Shown: in pieces, positions 37,201 through 49,200 of the stretch | Position numbering within the stretch: position 1 is the first letter of the stretch | Layout of the letters: each line of letters begins with the position of its first letter | NCBI GenBank assembly: GCA_013397115.1 | Contig: VWZW01004076.1 | Coordinates: 353,279-417,278, forward strand | Length of the DNA: 64,000 nt | Direction of reading: 5' to 3' | Origin: Edolisoma coerulescens | Lineage: Eukaryota > Chordata > Aves > Passeriformes > Campephagidae | Position numbers and translations under genes: made by a program | The notes under the pieces: model-generated | What the model saw: only the letters and a program-made list of their open reading frames with translations | Database searches by the model: none | Told to the model about the DNA's origin: nothing

Positions 37201-40200
37201 CATGAGTCAGGCTCTGGGATGGCCCCGTACCCTGGGGGGAACGTGGCATGGTCCTGGCTGTGGAGGCAGCTGGAGATCAGATTTGTGAAAGCAATTCAGA
37301 GCTTGGTTCTTACTGAGCTTGAGGGGAACTGAGGGTTTAAATGTCTCCTGACAATCTGGTTCTCAGCATCATGAATTCCAGCTTGGCAGCTTTCCCATCG
37401 GAAGGAAGATCCATATAACAGCGCAGTTCCATTTCCTCACTCAGTCTTAGGCTGTTGAAGGAGAGGGACAGGACTGCCAGCCCTCCTTGTCCAGTGCTCT
37501 GTGTGTGGATTTCCAAGGACTGTGCGATGGGAGCGAGGCATTTGTAGTTTGATCACTCAATTAATCACCCTCACAGCTGACAGGTACAGAAAGGAGTTGA
37601 GGTTCTGGAATACATCGGGGCTGTCTCTGCCATCTCAAGGCCAGTAAGTCTGGGACAGGAGAAGGAACCAGCAGAGAGCTGGGTTAGTTTCAGCTTCTGC
37701 TGTCTTGTTTTTGTCATTGCTTGAAAGCTAAATCCACAAAGGAAGAAAACTTCCATGGAAGTGGAAAGAAGAAAAATTTAGCAAGTGTCAAAAGAGGTGA
37801 TGGGCTGGATGGCATTCCCCACTTCCCACTTCAGGCTCCCTAACTGGGAGCACTGGGTTCCCAGTTTAAAAACAACTGCGTTGACTTGGCACTGAGATTC
37901 ATGCTGGTAATTTTTCGTGCTGCTGAGCTCAGTGTCCATTTCTACCAAATAACTTTCCCTTTTTTTTTTTCCAACTTCTTTAATTATTTAAGCCTAAAGA
38001 GGATTTAAAATGCTACCTTAAGTATTTTTTAGGCTAACTTATGTACTTTATTCTAGGCAAAACAAAATCCAATTTTTTAAAATTCTGCTTTCTGTGTCAG
38101 GGTGTAAATGGTACCTGGGCATTCACCTGTGGGCACACTGCTAGGATAAGCATTGAAAAATGCAAACCTTCAATGCATTGATGCCTAAAATTCCTTTTCT
38201 CCTGTGATCTGGATGGCCAATAGAATCTTTGGTTGGGTGGTAACCTCAGCAAAACTGCTTGTGAAGGACCCAGGTTCTATTTTGCCATTACTGTGTACAG
38301 CTGTCTCATGCTCTGACCTTTTCTCAACACAGTACCTGAAATTAAAGAACTTTGAGGAGGAGGTCAGAGCCCAACGAGACTTGGATGGGTTCTTGGCCAG
38401 AGCCAGCATCATCCTGGATGAAACAGCCACGTCCTTGGACGATGTTCTTCGGGAGATGCTGAAACACTTCGCGGAGGATCCTGAGAACATGGAGCCGAGC
38501 TGCAACTTCGAAAAAATCATGAACACTTTATTCACAGATTCAGGGACCCCACGGGAAGGGAACGGTAATCAGCTCTTGGTTTGCTTTGGCTGGTGGGCTG
38601 CTGTTCATTTGCCACCCCTGCCGTGGTGGGGTGCTGGACACTCACTGTGTGGTCCCCAGGCTTGCACGTTGCATGTGACACCGTGGGTTGTTTTTTTTCC
38701 CCATGTCACTCAGACTGAAGAGCCTCATTTCTCCAGGGTTTTTGTGTTTTGGTGGGGTCTTGCCCCTGTTTCATTAAGAATCACCCATTGTGGTGCTCTC
38801 TGGGGTGAGGAGTCTGCAGCACTGGGGTGTCTTGTCTGCGTGGACCCTTTTGGTTTGCTTGTCTTCCGACAACGTTGTTCAGCCAAGAGACTCTTGCTGG
38901 TGTCTCGTCAGCAGTGGCTCCTTTGCCTTGTGATTCTCCACCTGAATTCACACAGGCTGGGGAATTTTGCCTGCTCTGGATGAGTAATTGGGGAGGGTTG
39001 AGCCTTCCTGTCACTCCCAGCCTACTGGAGGAGACAGGAGACACTTGATTTTCCTCCAGAAGCTCAACCAGGGCAGCCCTAGCCAAGGTTGTTGGCTCTG
39101 GTGTCACCTTAAGCTATCAACAAATGTCGTAGTGTAGTCTAAAAACGCCGCCTGTTAGCCCAAGATGTGAAGAAGCTTAACTGAGCATTGTTTCTCTGTA
39201 GGCACCCCTGATGTTTCAGAGTCAACAGGAATGAATAGACAAACATGTCCATCGCACCTCAAATGTAACTGTCACAGCCTGAGTGAATTTGTTTAACAGA
39301 TATGTCGAGTCCTGAGCATGTAGTAAGCATGTTCATGCTTTGGTTACTTCTTGCTACCTGTCTTAGAGCTTCGCATTTATAACCCCTTTAATTTAGGCTT
39401 TCTGCCAATAAGGAACAAAAAGTAAGTAGTGCCATAAAATAGTGTGAGAGCAGTAGCTGGGAAGAGGGGGAGAGAGGGCAGGGGATTGGGAAGGCATCGC
39501 CCCTCCCGGTCCTGTCTGTGTGTGTGTGGTGGATAATGCTAATCTAATAACCCAGTCCTGCAGTAGGATGGTGTTGGGAGGAGAAGGCAGCTGCCTTTCT
39601 AAGCTGTGAATAGTTTAAGGACACAATTCAAAAGCAGCAGGACAAATGTTTCCATCTCTCTCTGTCAGCCCCCACCCCTGCATCAGTCCAGTGGGCAGAT
39701 AGGAATGCTTGGGATTAGTAGTCAGCTTCCATTTAGAAAGAAATGTTATTTACAGCTGCAGAATCAACGAGGACAGCCTGTGATGTTTCCCTCTCTTCTT
39801 TTCCCAGTTCACCTCTTATCAGACACAATTCAAGGGGTCACAGCCACAGTCACGGGGGTGCAGTATCAGCAGTCCTGGCTCTGTATCATGTAAGTACCTG
39901 GGCTGGATGAGCAAAATCCACTGCCTTCCAGACTTTTTCCTGCTTCTGGGAAAAACCGAGGTTCAGAATATGTCCTTTTGGATTCAGATCATGGTGCCTG
40001 TTCCATCCATCCTGTGGGGCCTCAGTCTCTCTCTGGGCTGCTCCTCTTTCCAAACACATGCAGTAGGTGACCACAGTCCCTCCAGGGCATTCATCTCTTG
40101 GATGTTATAGAAATCTGCTGTTAACGAGCTAAGAATGCTGAAAAAATGAGCCAGAAAATGCTAATTACTGAGAAATGCTAATAAAGGAACTTCTCAAAGG

Positions 40201-43200
40201 GACAAGCAAACTGGTTCATGGACTGCTTTCCCTGCCAAAGTCTGGGAGCCCTTACCAAAAGATTTCTTAGGTCCTTTGATGGAAACATCCAAACTTTGTA
40301 GCTGAAAATTGAAGTCAGACATTCCACACTATTTAGACACTGATTACTTTGTCTGACAATTAATTTGGATGCTGATTAATTGTCAACACTGTTAAACATT
40401 GGAGCAGGCCCTTAAGACAGTGAGGACTCTGTCACCTGAGATTTATGAGACGTGGTGGCTTCACCCCAGCTTGCACCTGACCAGAACTAGGGTTTGAAGT
40501 TACTGTGTCCAAGTCAGGCCTGTGGGGCAAGCCAGGCTGTCCTTTCACAGGGGACAGGCCAGAACCTGAGTCCCTGAGCCAACCAAAGCAGTGCCTTTTT
40601 GACTCTGCAGTCTTGAAGTCAAGTTGTCAAGAAATATGTTAATTCCCAGAGAAATTATTGGGATACGTGGGATAGGTGCCTAAAGGCATGCACATATTTT
40701 AGCCTTCACAGCCAGTTTGCTGGGACAACTGTCACAATAGCTTTCCTTCTGCTGGCACTTCTTCCCCTGCCCTCTGCTTATGGCTGGGGAAAATGGAGAA
40801 AAATAGAGGATTTAAAAAAAAAAAAATCAGAAAAGGAGTCAACACCATCAACAAACAAGGAAAAATCTCCCCCTTGTTTTTAATCTCTTATGAAAGAGAA
40901 GGATGTGATCTCAATGTGAAGAAGAAGTGATTGCATATCAGGGCTGTGTCCTGAGAAAGAAGTGAGATGGATGATATTTCGTGCTTCGTGTGCTCCTTTT
41001 TTACACCTGGCACGTACAAAGCAGGAACACAAAGGAGAAACTGAGTTTATAAAGTAAAATGGTCTCAACCAAGAGGACTTTTGGGCAGTTTTCTCCACTT
41101 TGGATGCCATAGGAAGTGTAACAGCAGTAAGGATCTGTAGGTCCTGCTGATGCAGAGGATGGAAGTTTCTCCCGTGGGATGAGACATCTCTGTGGAGGGG
41201 TTTTGGGGAGTGTTGCCTTAACACCAAAGCATTCAAAAGGTCATGATACAAGTGCTGTGATTACATACATGAGACTGAAAAGGGTGGGTTCAGCCTCTTA
41301 GGAAAGGGAGCCAGAGCTTTAAATGCATCCATGTGAGTAATCCTGGCTTCCATGACAAGAGATGATTTGAAAAATAAGCTCACAGCCTGAAGGTGTCTTG
41401 TGCAAAACTTTCCTTGTTTCTTCCTTTTGTTGCTCTGAAGAGGGAGAAGAAAGTGGTGGGAAAGCAATGATGAGTTATTAACTATAATTATCTAATTATT
41501 GCGCTGTATTTCTGCTGGAGTTATTGTGCAACAGATTGTGAACCATATTTTTAGATCTTACATTTTTCTTGAAGTCAGATTGCAAAACAGCTTCCAAACC
41601 TCTGAAGTAAAAGGAATTTGTTGATGAAAAAATTTTCCATATGAGTGGGAAGAACCTTTAAGATATCTGCTATTCTTTATCCTTGCATTTGGTCTATACT
41701 CTTTGCTAAATTTTAAATTAGCACTGCTGGGTTGGTGCACCTTAACCAGCTTTTAATTCCAGGTGGATGAGCTAGAATTGAGTATCATGATAAGATTATA
41801 TTAATGAGGAAGAGCAGCTCAGAGATAAGGTTCTGGTGGTGTTGCTTCTGCATAGATTATGAGGGGAAATATTAACAGCTGAAATTAGTTTGGGATGAGA
41901 AAGGAAGGATTTTTGTAGGATTTTCACTGGGTTGTGCAGAGCCTGGCTGCAGAAGAACATTCTTATAGAGACAAAAATGTGTTTCCTTCTTTTTTGTGCT
42001 GGAAAGAAGGCTCTTCTTTCTTATCTGATTTGTCCTCAGTGGGAAGAGCGGTGGGGAAAACCTGGGGTTGAAACAGCTCTTCTGCTTCTGTTGGAGTTGG
42101 TGCTTTCCTGACGGTTTCAGGTCTAGGGAAGCTCCAGGGAGGTCAGACATTCCATGTGGATCTGGGCTTCGGCCACAGGGCAGAACAAGCCCTTGAGGAA
42201 CTGAAGATCTCAAGGTTTGAATGCTCCAGTGAAGCCCAGGAATACAACTGAATTCTGATTCACAGCAGGCTTTAGGGCTGGGTTGGTCAAGAATGACCAA
42301 AACCTGATCTTGCTGAAGCCATCCCAGGATACATCAGCTTATGGAAAACTTGGGATTCTTCTATTAAAATGAGAGTAGCAAAGCCTTTCATGCCCTAGTG
42401 ACCAGCAGGGTCCAGCTGTGGAAGAATGAAGGTTTCTATTTGTGTACACGGTCATTTTTTAACTAGAAAGCAAATCTTGAGAGTTACAGATGAACTTCAT
42501 TAGTCCAGACCATGATCTCATACCTTTGAAACCATGGACACAACTCTTTTTTCCTCCTATTCCAGCATTTGCCAGAACAGGAGGACACAAACTGGCCCAG
42601 AGATCTCTTGCTGCTTCTCTGGGAAGCTGCTGGTGGTTGTTTCCTTGGAGAACCTGGGATGAGGGATAGTCCTGTCCCACAATGGGGAGTGCTGGGCTGT
42701 TTTCCTCAGTTATTTAAGTGGAGAAGCTCAGCAGGACCTCAGGGAGGTGCTTTGGAGCTCCTGCAGCATGGAATGACTGAAGCAGGCAGAGGTGCTGCCA
42801 GGAGGGTGCTTGGAGCAGCTCGTGGACCACCCAGACCTGCCATGTGATCCCAGCACAGAGGGGTAAACTGGGTGCTTTGCATGTCTGGACTGGGAAAAAT
42901 GGGCAAGAAGCTCCAGTGGGAGCTGCTGGTTTTGGTGTTGCAGTTTTGTGCCTCACAAAGCCCAAGAAACGCCTCCTTATCCAGTGAAGGACAAGTGAAG
43001 AAGTGACTCTATCACAAGCCAAGTCCTATCACACCCCATTCCTTCCTTCATCTTCCATGAAGATGAAAATGCCTGATATTTAATTTTTTCCTCTTGGAGT
43101 GAAGGATATATGATTTTAAAACAGCTTAGCTGGGTGCTGGTGGATTTTTCTCCCTGATGTCCTGCTAGGAGAAACACCAGCTGGGTGGGTTATGGAACAA

Positions 43201-46200
43201 ATGTCCCTGAGCTGATGGAACTCCCCAGGCATCCCAGCTTCCAGGCTGTATTCTCCTTGCCAGCAGAGAGAGATAACTGCTGATTTCCAGAGCTGAATCC
43301 TTAGAAAAACATGAAATCAAGCTGTTCCATGGTCTGGATGGAGTAGTTGTTGAGCCATTTCTTCTGGCTGCATTGCTAAGGCACATGGACTGGGCATTAA
43401 ACTGATTTCCTAAAGCTGTTCTAACAGGCAGAGCAGAGGGAAAAAAGCCTCTCTGCAAGCAAAGAGTGGTTCAGTGGTTTGTGTGCTCGGTGTTGCTGTA
43501 GAATTTGTGCCTTTGATGTAGCCTGTTGTGGCAGTGACTCCTGGGGAGGAGTTTAACTCAGGAAAACCCAGGTAGCCTTTCAGAAATAGGTATTGTGAGA
43601 TTATATTGGATAACCAGCAAGGCTGCTGTTCTGATGGTCAAATTTGAGGAGTAAGATCCCAAATTTAATGTATAACTGTGTGAAAGATGTGACTGGTGTC
43701 TCTCTCTCTCAGTAATCCGAAGTCCATTTTGTGTGTTGAAGGATTTTTCCAGACCCAGAGGTCTGTGGGTCTCCAGAAAAGTCCCATGGTCTCTGATTTA
43801 GCTGTTGAATCGATCTCAGATAGAGATGCTTCAGTTGCTATTTCTTCCTCAGATTATTCTTTTAAAGGGCAAAATGGGAAATTAAAACAGTTGGACTGCT
43901 TAAAACAAATATTTTCATTTAGAGGAATGATTACAAGATTTGGAGCCTTGTAAACGAGAGCCTCTTCTCCAGAATTTACAACCATCCTCTCTCATGTGTT
44001 CTTTGGGCTCAGGGAACCATATAATTTTTTTAAGGGCCTCTCCACCCTTTTTGGGTTTTCCCAGATTGTGCAGGAGAGCTGAAGCTCTTGCAGGTGCTGT
44101 TTTATGAAAAGAAAACCTCAGATTCAAACTCTGCATTAGGAATTTGGGTCCTGAAGAAGAAAAATGGCTTGTTTTGGTACCTTCAGGGTCTGTGCAGGGA
44201 TGAGATGTCTCCTTACAGAATCATGAAGGTTGGAAAAGTCCAACCATTAACGCAGCACCTTCTTCACCTCTAAACCACGTCCCCAAGTGCCACAGCCAAC
44301 ATCTGGCAAGTGTTCTTTGAGTTCAGAGAACCAATTAATTTTCTTTTAAGGGCCTCTCCCCCTGTGCTGGGCCGTCCCAGGTGGCTCTGGAGAGCTGAAG
44401 CTCTGTGATGGAAAGGAGTTCCCAATACGCATTGACCTGGAGGAAATCCTTCCCCCTGGAGAGGATGAGTCTTCCTGGAGCCCAGCAAGGTGCATTTCCC
44501 AGGCCAAAAGCTCTTCCAGCCTGGAGTGAGGAGGTTGTGGCTGTGCCCAGCCTATGCCAAGCTGTGGGTGAGCTGCCTGGCCTGGCCACAGCTTCGTTCC
44601 TCACTTGCAGACCCTGGTTTCCCAAAGCTTGTGCCTGGAGCTGCTCGGCAGAGGAAGATTTATTGGCAGTGGATGAGAACAAGAAGTGTCATTGTTGTTC
44701 TGTGTGGGGACAGGAAAAGGCTGGCTGGCTGATTACCTCTGCTGGGCACTTTTTCTTACTGCAAGGGATAATTTGTTTCTGAATTAACTTCCTTTCTTGC
44801 CCTTTTAAATGAGGGTTTCTGTTTCTCTTAGGTCTCCATAGTTTGACCCTTTTTATGATTTGGTTGAGCAATGTGTTATTACTCCGATAACATCTTGGGT
44901 GTGGGGCAGACCTGGGGCACGTGGGACTTGGTGGATCTGGGATTTTGGTGGAGCACTGCCAGTTCTCACCATCCCAGTGCCACCCTCAGCACCACCAGAG
45001 GCAGAGAGGAGGACAGGGAAGCAGAATTTGTGCTATAATTTAAATGCCCTTTTTATGAGCTCAATTATTGGGGGATCAAGATAAAACTGCTGAGAACACA
45101 ACCTGGCATCTCACTAAATCATAGTCCAGCATTTCCTGGTGTGACTAATACTGGGTGAAAATAGATTTTTCAGCTTTCTGGCCAAACCAAGGGAGAATCA
45201 AATGTAGCTCAACTCAAACCAAAAAGGAACTTGGAGGTTTTGGCCAAACCAGATTTGATTTAGAGTCAGCTGAAAATGTCTTGCTAGTTCTCAGTTTTTT
45301 GGGGCTTTGGCTGTTTACTCTCCAGCTTTTTTTTTTCTTTGTGGGGATTAATTTAAGTGCCACTTAAAAAAAAGTTGTTTCATTTTGAAAGTGACTTTCT
45401 TCTTGGCCTTAGCTGTGCTGACTTTTACCTGCAGTCTTGCTTGACTTGGGATTTCTCCCTGTGAACTGAGGAACTTTTTTTTTTTGTCCTTTACAAATAT
45501 ATACACAAATCTGGTTGGGACTGCACTTTTGGTTTGTGTTGTATTTGTATCTGGATTCTGGAATTAAAACAAAAGTGAGAGCTGGAAGTGCTACACCAGG
45601 GATTAGGATTTGAGTAAAATCAGCTAAATAATGGCTTAAATTTGAAGAAAAACTTGAGCTGCTGAATGATGCATGGGCAGGAGTGACCTGGCCTTGCACT
45701 GGAAGTACTGAGGCACCATTTTTTCCCCAAATAAATGGATATAACAGAGGGAGAGCAGACTCATCTGAGGCTGCATTCTGCACTGTTCCTCCCCTCCATG
45801 CAGCCAGGCTCAGGTACATCCCACCTTCTCTGTGGCACCTGTTTAAATCTGGTTTTAATCAGGTTTGTCCTCACTAAATCAACTCCAGCCTGATTTGTAA
45901 AGGTGTCATTGATCTAAATTGTTTGTACATTGACCTAAGTGTTGGAAATTCTCAGTTTTACTGGTGTGATATTGGGATTTAGATCCATGTGTCAGTGTCC
46001 ATAGAGCTCTTTACAGAGGAGCTGGAGGAAACTCTCGGAGGTGTGAGAAACCTCACAATCCAGCACTGTGGGTAAAACTGTTACAGATAAAAATGGTTAA
46101 TAATGACAGTGAGTTTCTTGGTGTCTTGTAAATGTGCTCAGTGTGAAATCTTTCAGTGCTGTGAGGTCCTCTTCCTGCCCAGTCCCTCAGCTTAAGGAGA

Positions 46201-49200
46201 CAGTGAACTCCTGACTAAGATCAACACAAATTTTTGGTGGCTGCCAGGAAAATTATCTCGTCTGGGAGAGAGACCCAATAGCAAAGCTCAGTTTTTACAG
46301 TCCAGTTTTCCCCTCCATACCCAAGAAGCTCTTGAGCTGAAGTGGGATTGTGGCACTGTTGTCTCTGGAAAACACAGCCCTGGAGACAACTCCTGGAGCT
46401 GAAACATAACCTTGTCACTTCAAGGAGAAAGAAAACTCCAGAACATGTGGCTTGCTTAATTATTGCACTTTATAATGGGCTTTTCCAATTTATTTTGTAC
46501 TTCAGTGGTTTCTTGCTTGGTCAGGTCCTGCCTGGTGCATGTGGTAGGGAAGGGATGATGTTTGGGAAGTTTTGGTACAACTCTGTGAGCCACGGGTAGC
46601 TGATACCTGCTTCTGGCCATACTTGGGATAGAAATGATGTTCAAAATGCCCAGCAAACCTTCCTTTTCGAAACAGATTAAATGATAAGCTCAGCAGCTGA
46701 GGTATGGAAGTGCTGCGAACCGAGGTCAGAATTAATGCTAATGGTGCAGTGATCATTCACTGCTGGTGACCAGGTGGGTGAAGGTGAGAGAACTGAAGGT
46801 GTTGGGCCACTTGAAGGTTCTCCAGCTGGTCCAAAGCCCAGAGTTTGTGTCCCCACTGGCTTGTTGAGCTGTAACACAAGGAGGCTTGTCTGCTGTCCAG
46901 CCACAGCTGGATTGCAACCAGGGGCTTGGCTTTGGTTGTGAAAACAAGTGTAGCTTGCACTCTCTTTTCAATTACTTCAAAAGATATTTATTCCTCACCT
47001 TAGGACCTGCCTTGATCTTTCGCTCTTCCAAAGCTGGTTCAAGTACAAAAAGCACAAGAGGCTGTGGTGGAGGGAAGTTAGGAAATAAATGAAACAGTGT
47101 CATCTTTCTCATGCCCTGTATTGTTCTAATTAAGCTGTTTGGTTGCTCTCAAAGAAGTGCCTCTGTGAGATTAATTTACAGAAGCAGGCTGCTTCTAGTC
47201 TGGGATAAGGAAGTCAAACTCAGTAAGAAAATACTTGATGGTGTGATTTTAAAATTTTTTTTTTAATTCAAGTTGTGAAGAACTTGATAGAAAATACAAC
47301 GTGCTCCTGCCTAGGAGACCTCCAGCCAAAGATCTTGTTAAGGGAGCGGCCTTCAGGGTGCTTGGGGGTGAGAATACATCTTAAAATGAAAGAAACGGGC
47401 TGGAATTATGGAAGAGAAGTTGGAGAAATAAATCCTCCTGTTGGAGGACTGTGATAAGTTAGATGAATAAAAGGGAGCAAGCAGCTGAGATAACTTTGAA
47501 CCAGGTAAAAGGAAGGGAAAAACCACTCTGAGGTAGGAAAACACTTCCACACCTCTTCCAGGTGTCTGTAGGCAAACCCTGCGTGCATTTTTCAGCAGTG
47601 AGGTACAGAAGGGTTGAGAAGTGGTTGGTGGCTTCGAAGGGAACAGGAGAGCTGCATTCCAGGCTGGCATTACCCACCTGCTGCCACTGCACCCAGCTCC
47701 GGAGTTTCCCAGCAGGAAAAGTGGCAGCTAACCAGGAAAAGTTACAGCTAACCAGGTCCCAGCTCTGTTTAAATATCCCGGGGTGGAGACAGACCTGGTC
47801 TTTCACAGCCTCTGGAGATGATCCCTGTGTTTATTTCACACAACTTTTTTCGCTAGTCTTGGTTCTGGGAGTCAAACATCCATCCCATCCCCTGGATCAC
47901 AGCCAAGGATTTCCCTCCGAGCACTTAATCCTGCCTCTGTGGCTCTTGAGCAGGGAGGTCAGCCTGGTTTCTGTAACACTCGTGAGCCAGAAAAGGGGAA
48001 AACAACAGCTGGGAGCAAATGGGGAAAGCCATTACAACAGAGAGGTCTGCCTGAGGCAGGAGTGGGAATGTATGGGCTTGGCACTTTGCCTTAATGTTTC
48101 CAGAAGCACTTTGGGAGATCAGGTGAAATGAAGTGTAATCTGCTTTCCAATAATGCAGGTGGTTTTTAATAAGAGGCTTTTTTTGTGTGTAGAAGCTTCT
48201 GTAGCTCTGCAAGTACTCGGTGTGTTGGGCTCTCTGTCATTTGTGTTCTTGGCTGTTAAAAAGCAGCTGGAGGAAAAGGCAGAATACACCTTGAAATCTT
48301 GAAAGGTGTTTCCCATAAAAGCATGGGTGTCACATTATACAAAGGGGAGCAGAATTGGGCTGATGGTAACTGAAAGTCACTGTTTAAGACTTCAGAATCT
48401 TAGACCAGCAACATCATGTGTTTCCCAAAGCTGAAATGTGTTTTTATATCTTGTGCACCGGGGGGAATCATGCCTTGTGTTGTGGGGCCCAGTCTAATGA
48501 TCCCATTTTCCCTGACAGTTGCACTATAAAGTCGCTTCAGCGACGTCACGTCTGCATCAGTCGCCTGGAGAGGCCTCAGAACTGGGGAGAGAACTCCTGT
48601 GAAGTCAGATTTGTGATATTGGTCCTGGCTCCTCCCAAGATGGTGAGTTTAGTCTTCTTGCTCCAGAACTTCGGGGATTCTTCTGAGTTTGCTTTCCCTT
48701 GGTCTCATCCAAGGGTTAATAAATGTTGTTTTTAAAACACAAGGGGATGTGAAAAGGCCTGAGGTCTTCTCAGCAGCTGTCAAGATGATTTATTCTATTT
48801 GTGAGGAGTGGATTAGTGGGCTGTGTCCTTATCTCATGGCCTGTAACCTGATGGGGAGGAGAGCACTGTGTAGTCCCCATACACACCTGGGATGCACCTA
48901 ACACTCCATGGATTCCCCTCTCCAGCTTTAGCTGCTGCTTTTAGAGGTAAGAAATGCAGTTCCTTGCTAAAGCCAAGCTTTTGAGAGGCTCTTGTGAGTC
49001 TACAGCTGGTGCCCCACTGCAAAGGTCTGGGTTGCTTCCCAGCAAACTTCCTTGATGGGGCTGACATTCACCCTGCACGTGTGGCTGTAGCAGCTGGAGG
49101 TGATGTAGCCAAGAGGAAGATGATTCTTTTTTAAGCTCTGTTGCAGCAAGGGTGAGACTTTCTGGGAGCTGCGGTGCTTTTAAGGTCAGGCTGTCCCTGA

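Larger units (their letters stand above)
33203..38332 (+). other. SLC4A11: SLC4A11 intron, 5.1 kb
   Basis: GT-AG intron and the most CR1-dense one: fragments at 33828-34033 (+), 34170-34337 (-), 35911-36151 (+) and 36392-36726 (+). A pure A run follows CCACCACCA at 34620-34636. No other coding segment recognised. Confidence 0.85.
39890..48518 (+). other. SLC4A11: SLC4A11 intron, 8.6 kb
   Basis: GT-AG intron that splits an Ile codon. Contains the paired direct repeat at 43997-44088 / 44311-44404 with a CR1 fragment between the copies, a 20-bp tandem duplication at 47713-47752, and an A13 run near 40812. About 4 kb (39.9-43.9) shows no repeat I recognise. Confidence 0.85.

Noticed and set aside
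38204..38332. Open frame upstream of the YLKLKNF exon with its own ATG
   Set aside because: Good acceptor at 38331-38332 and homology starts exactly there. The upstream 43 codons have no counterpart in SLC4A11.
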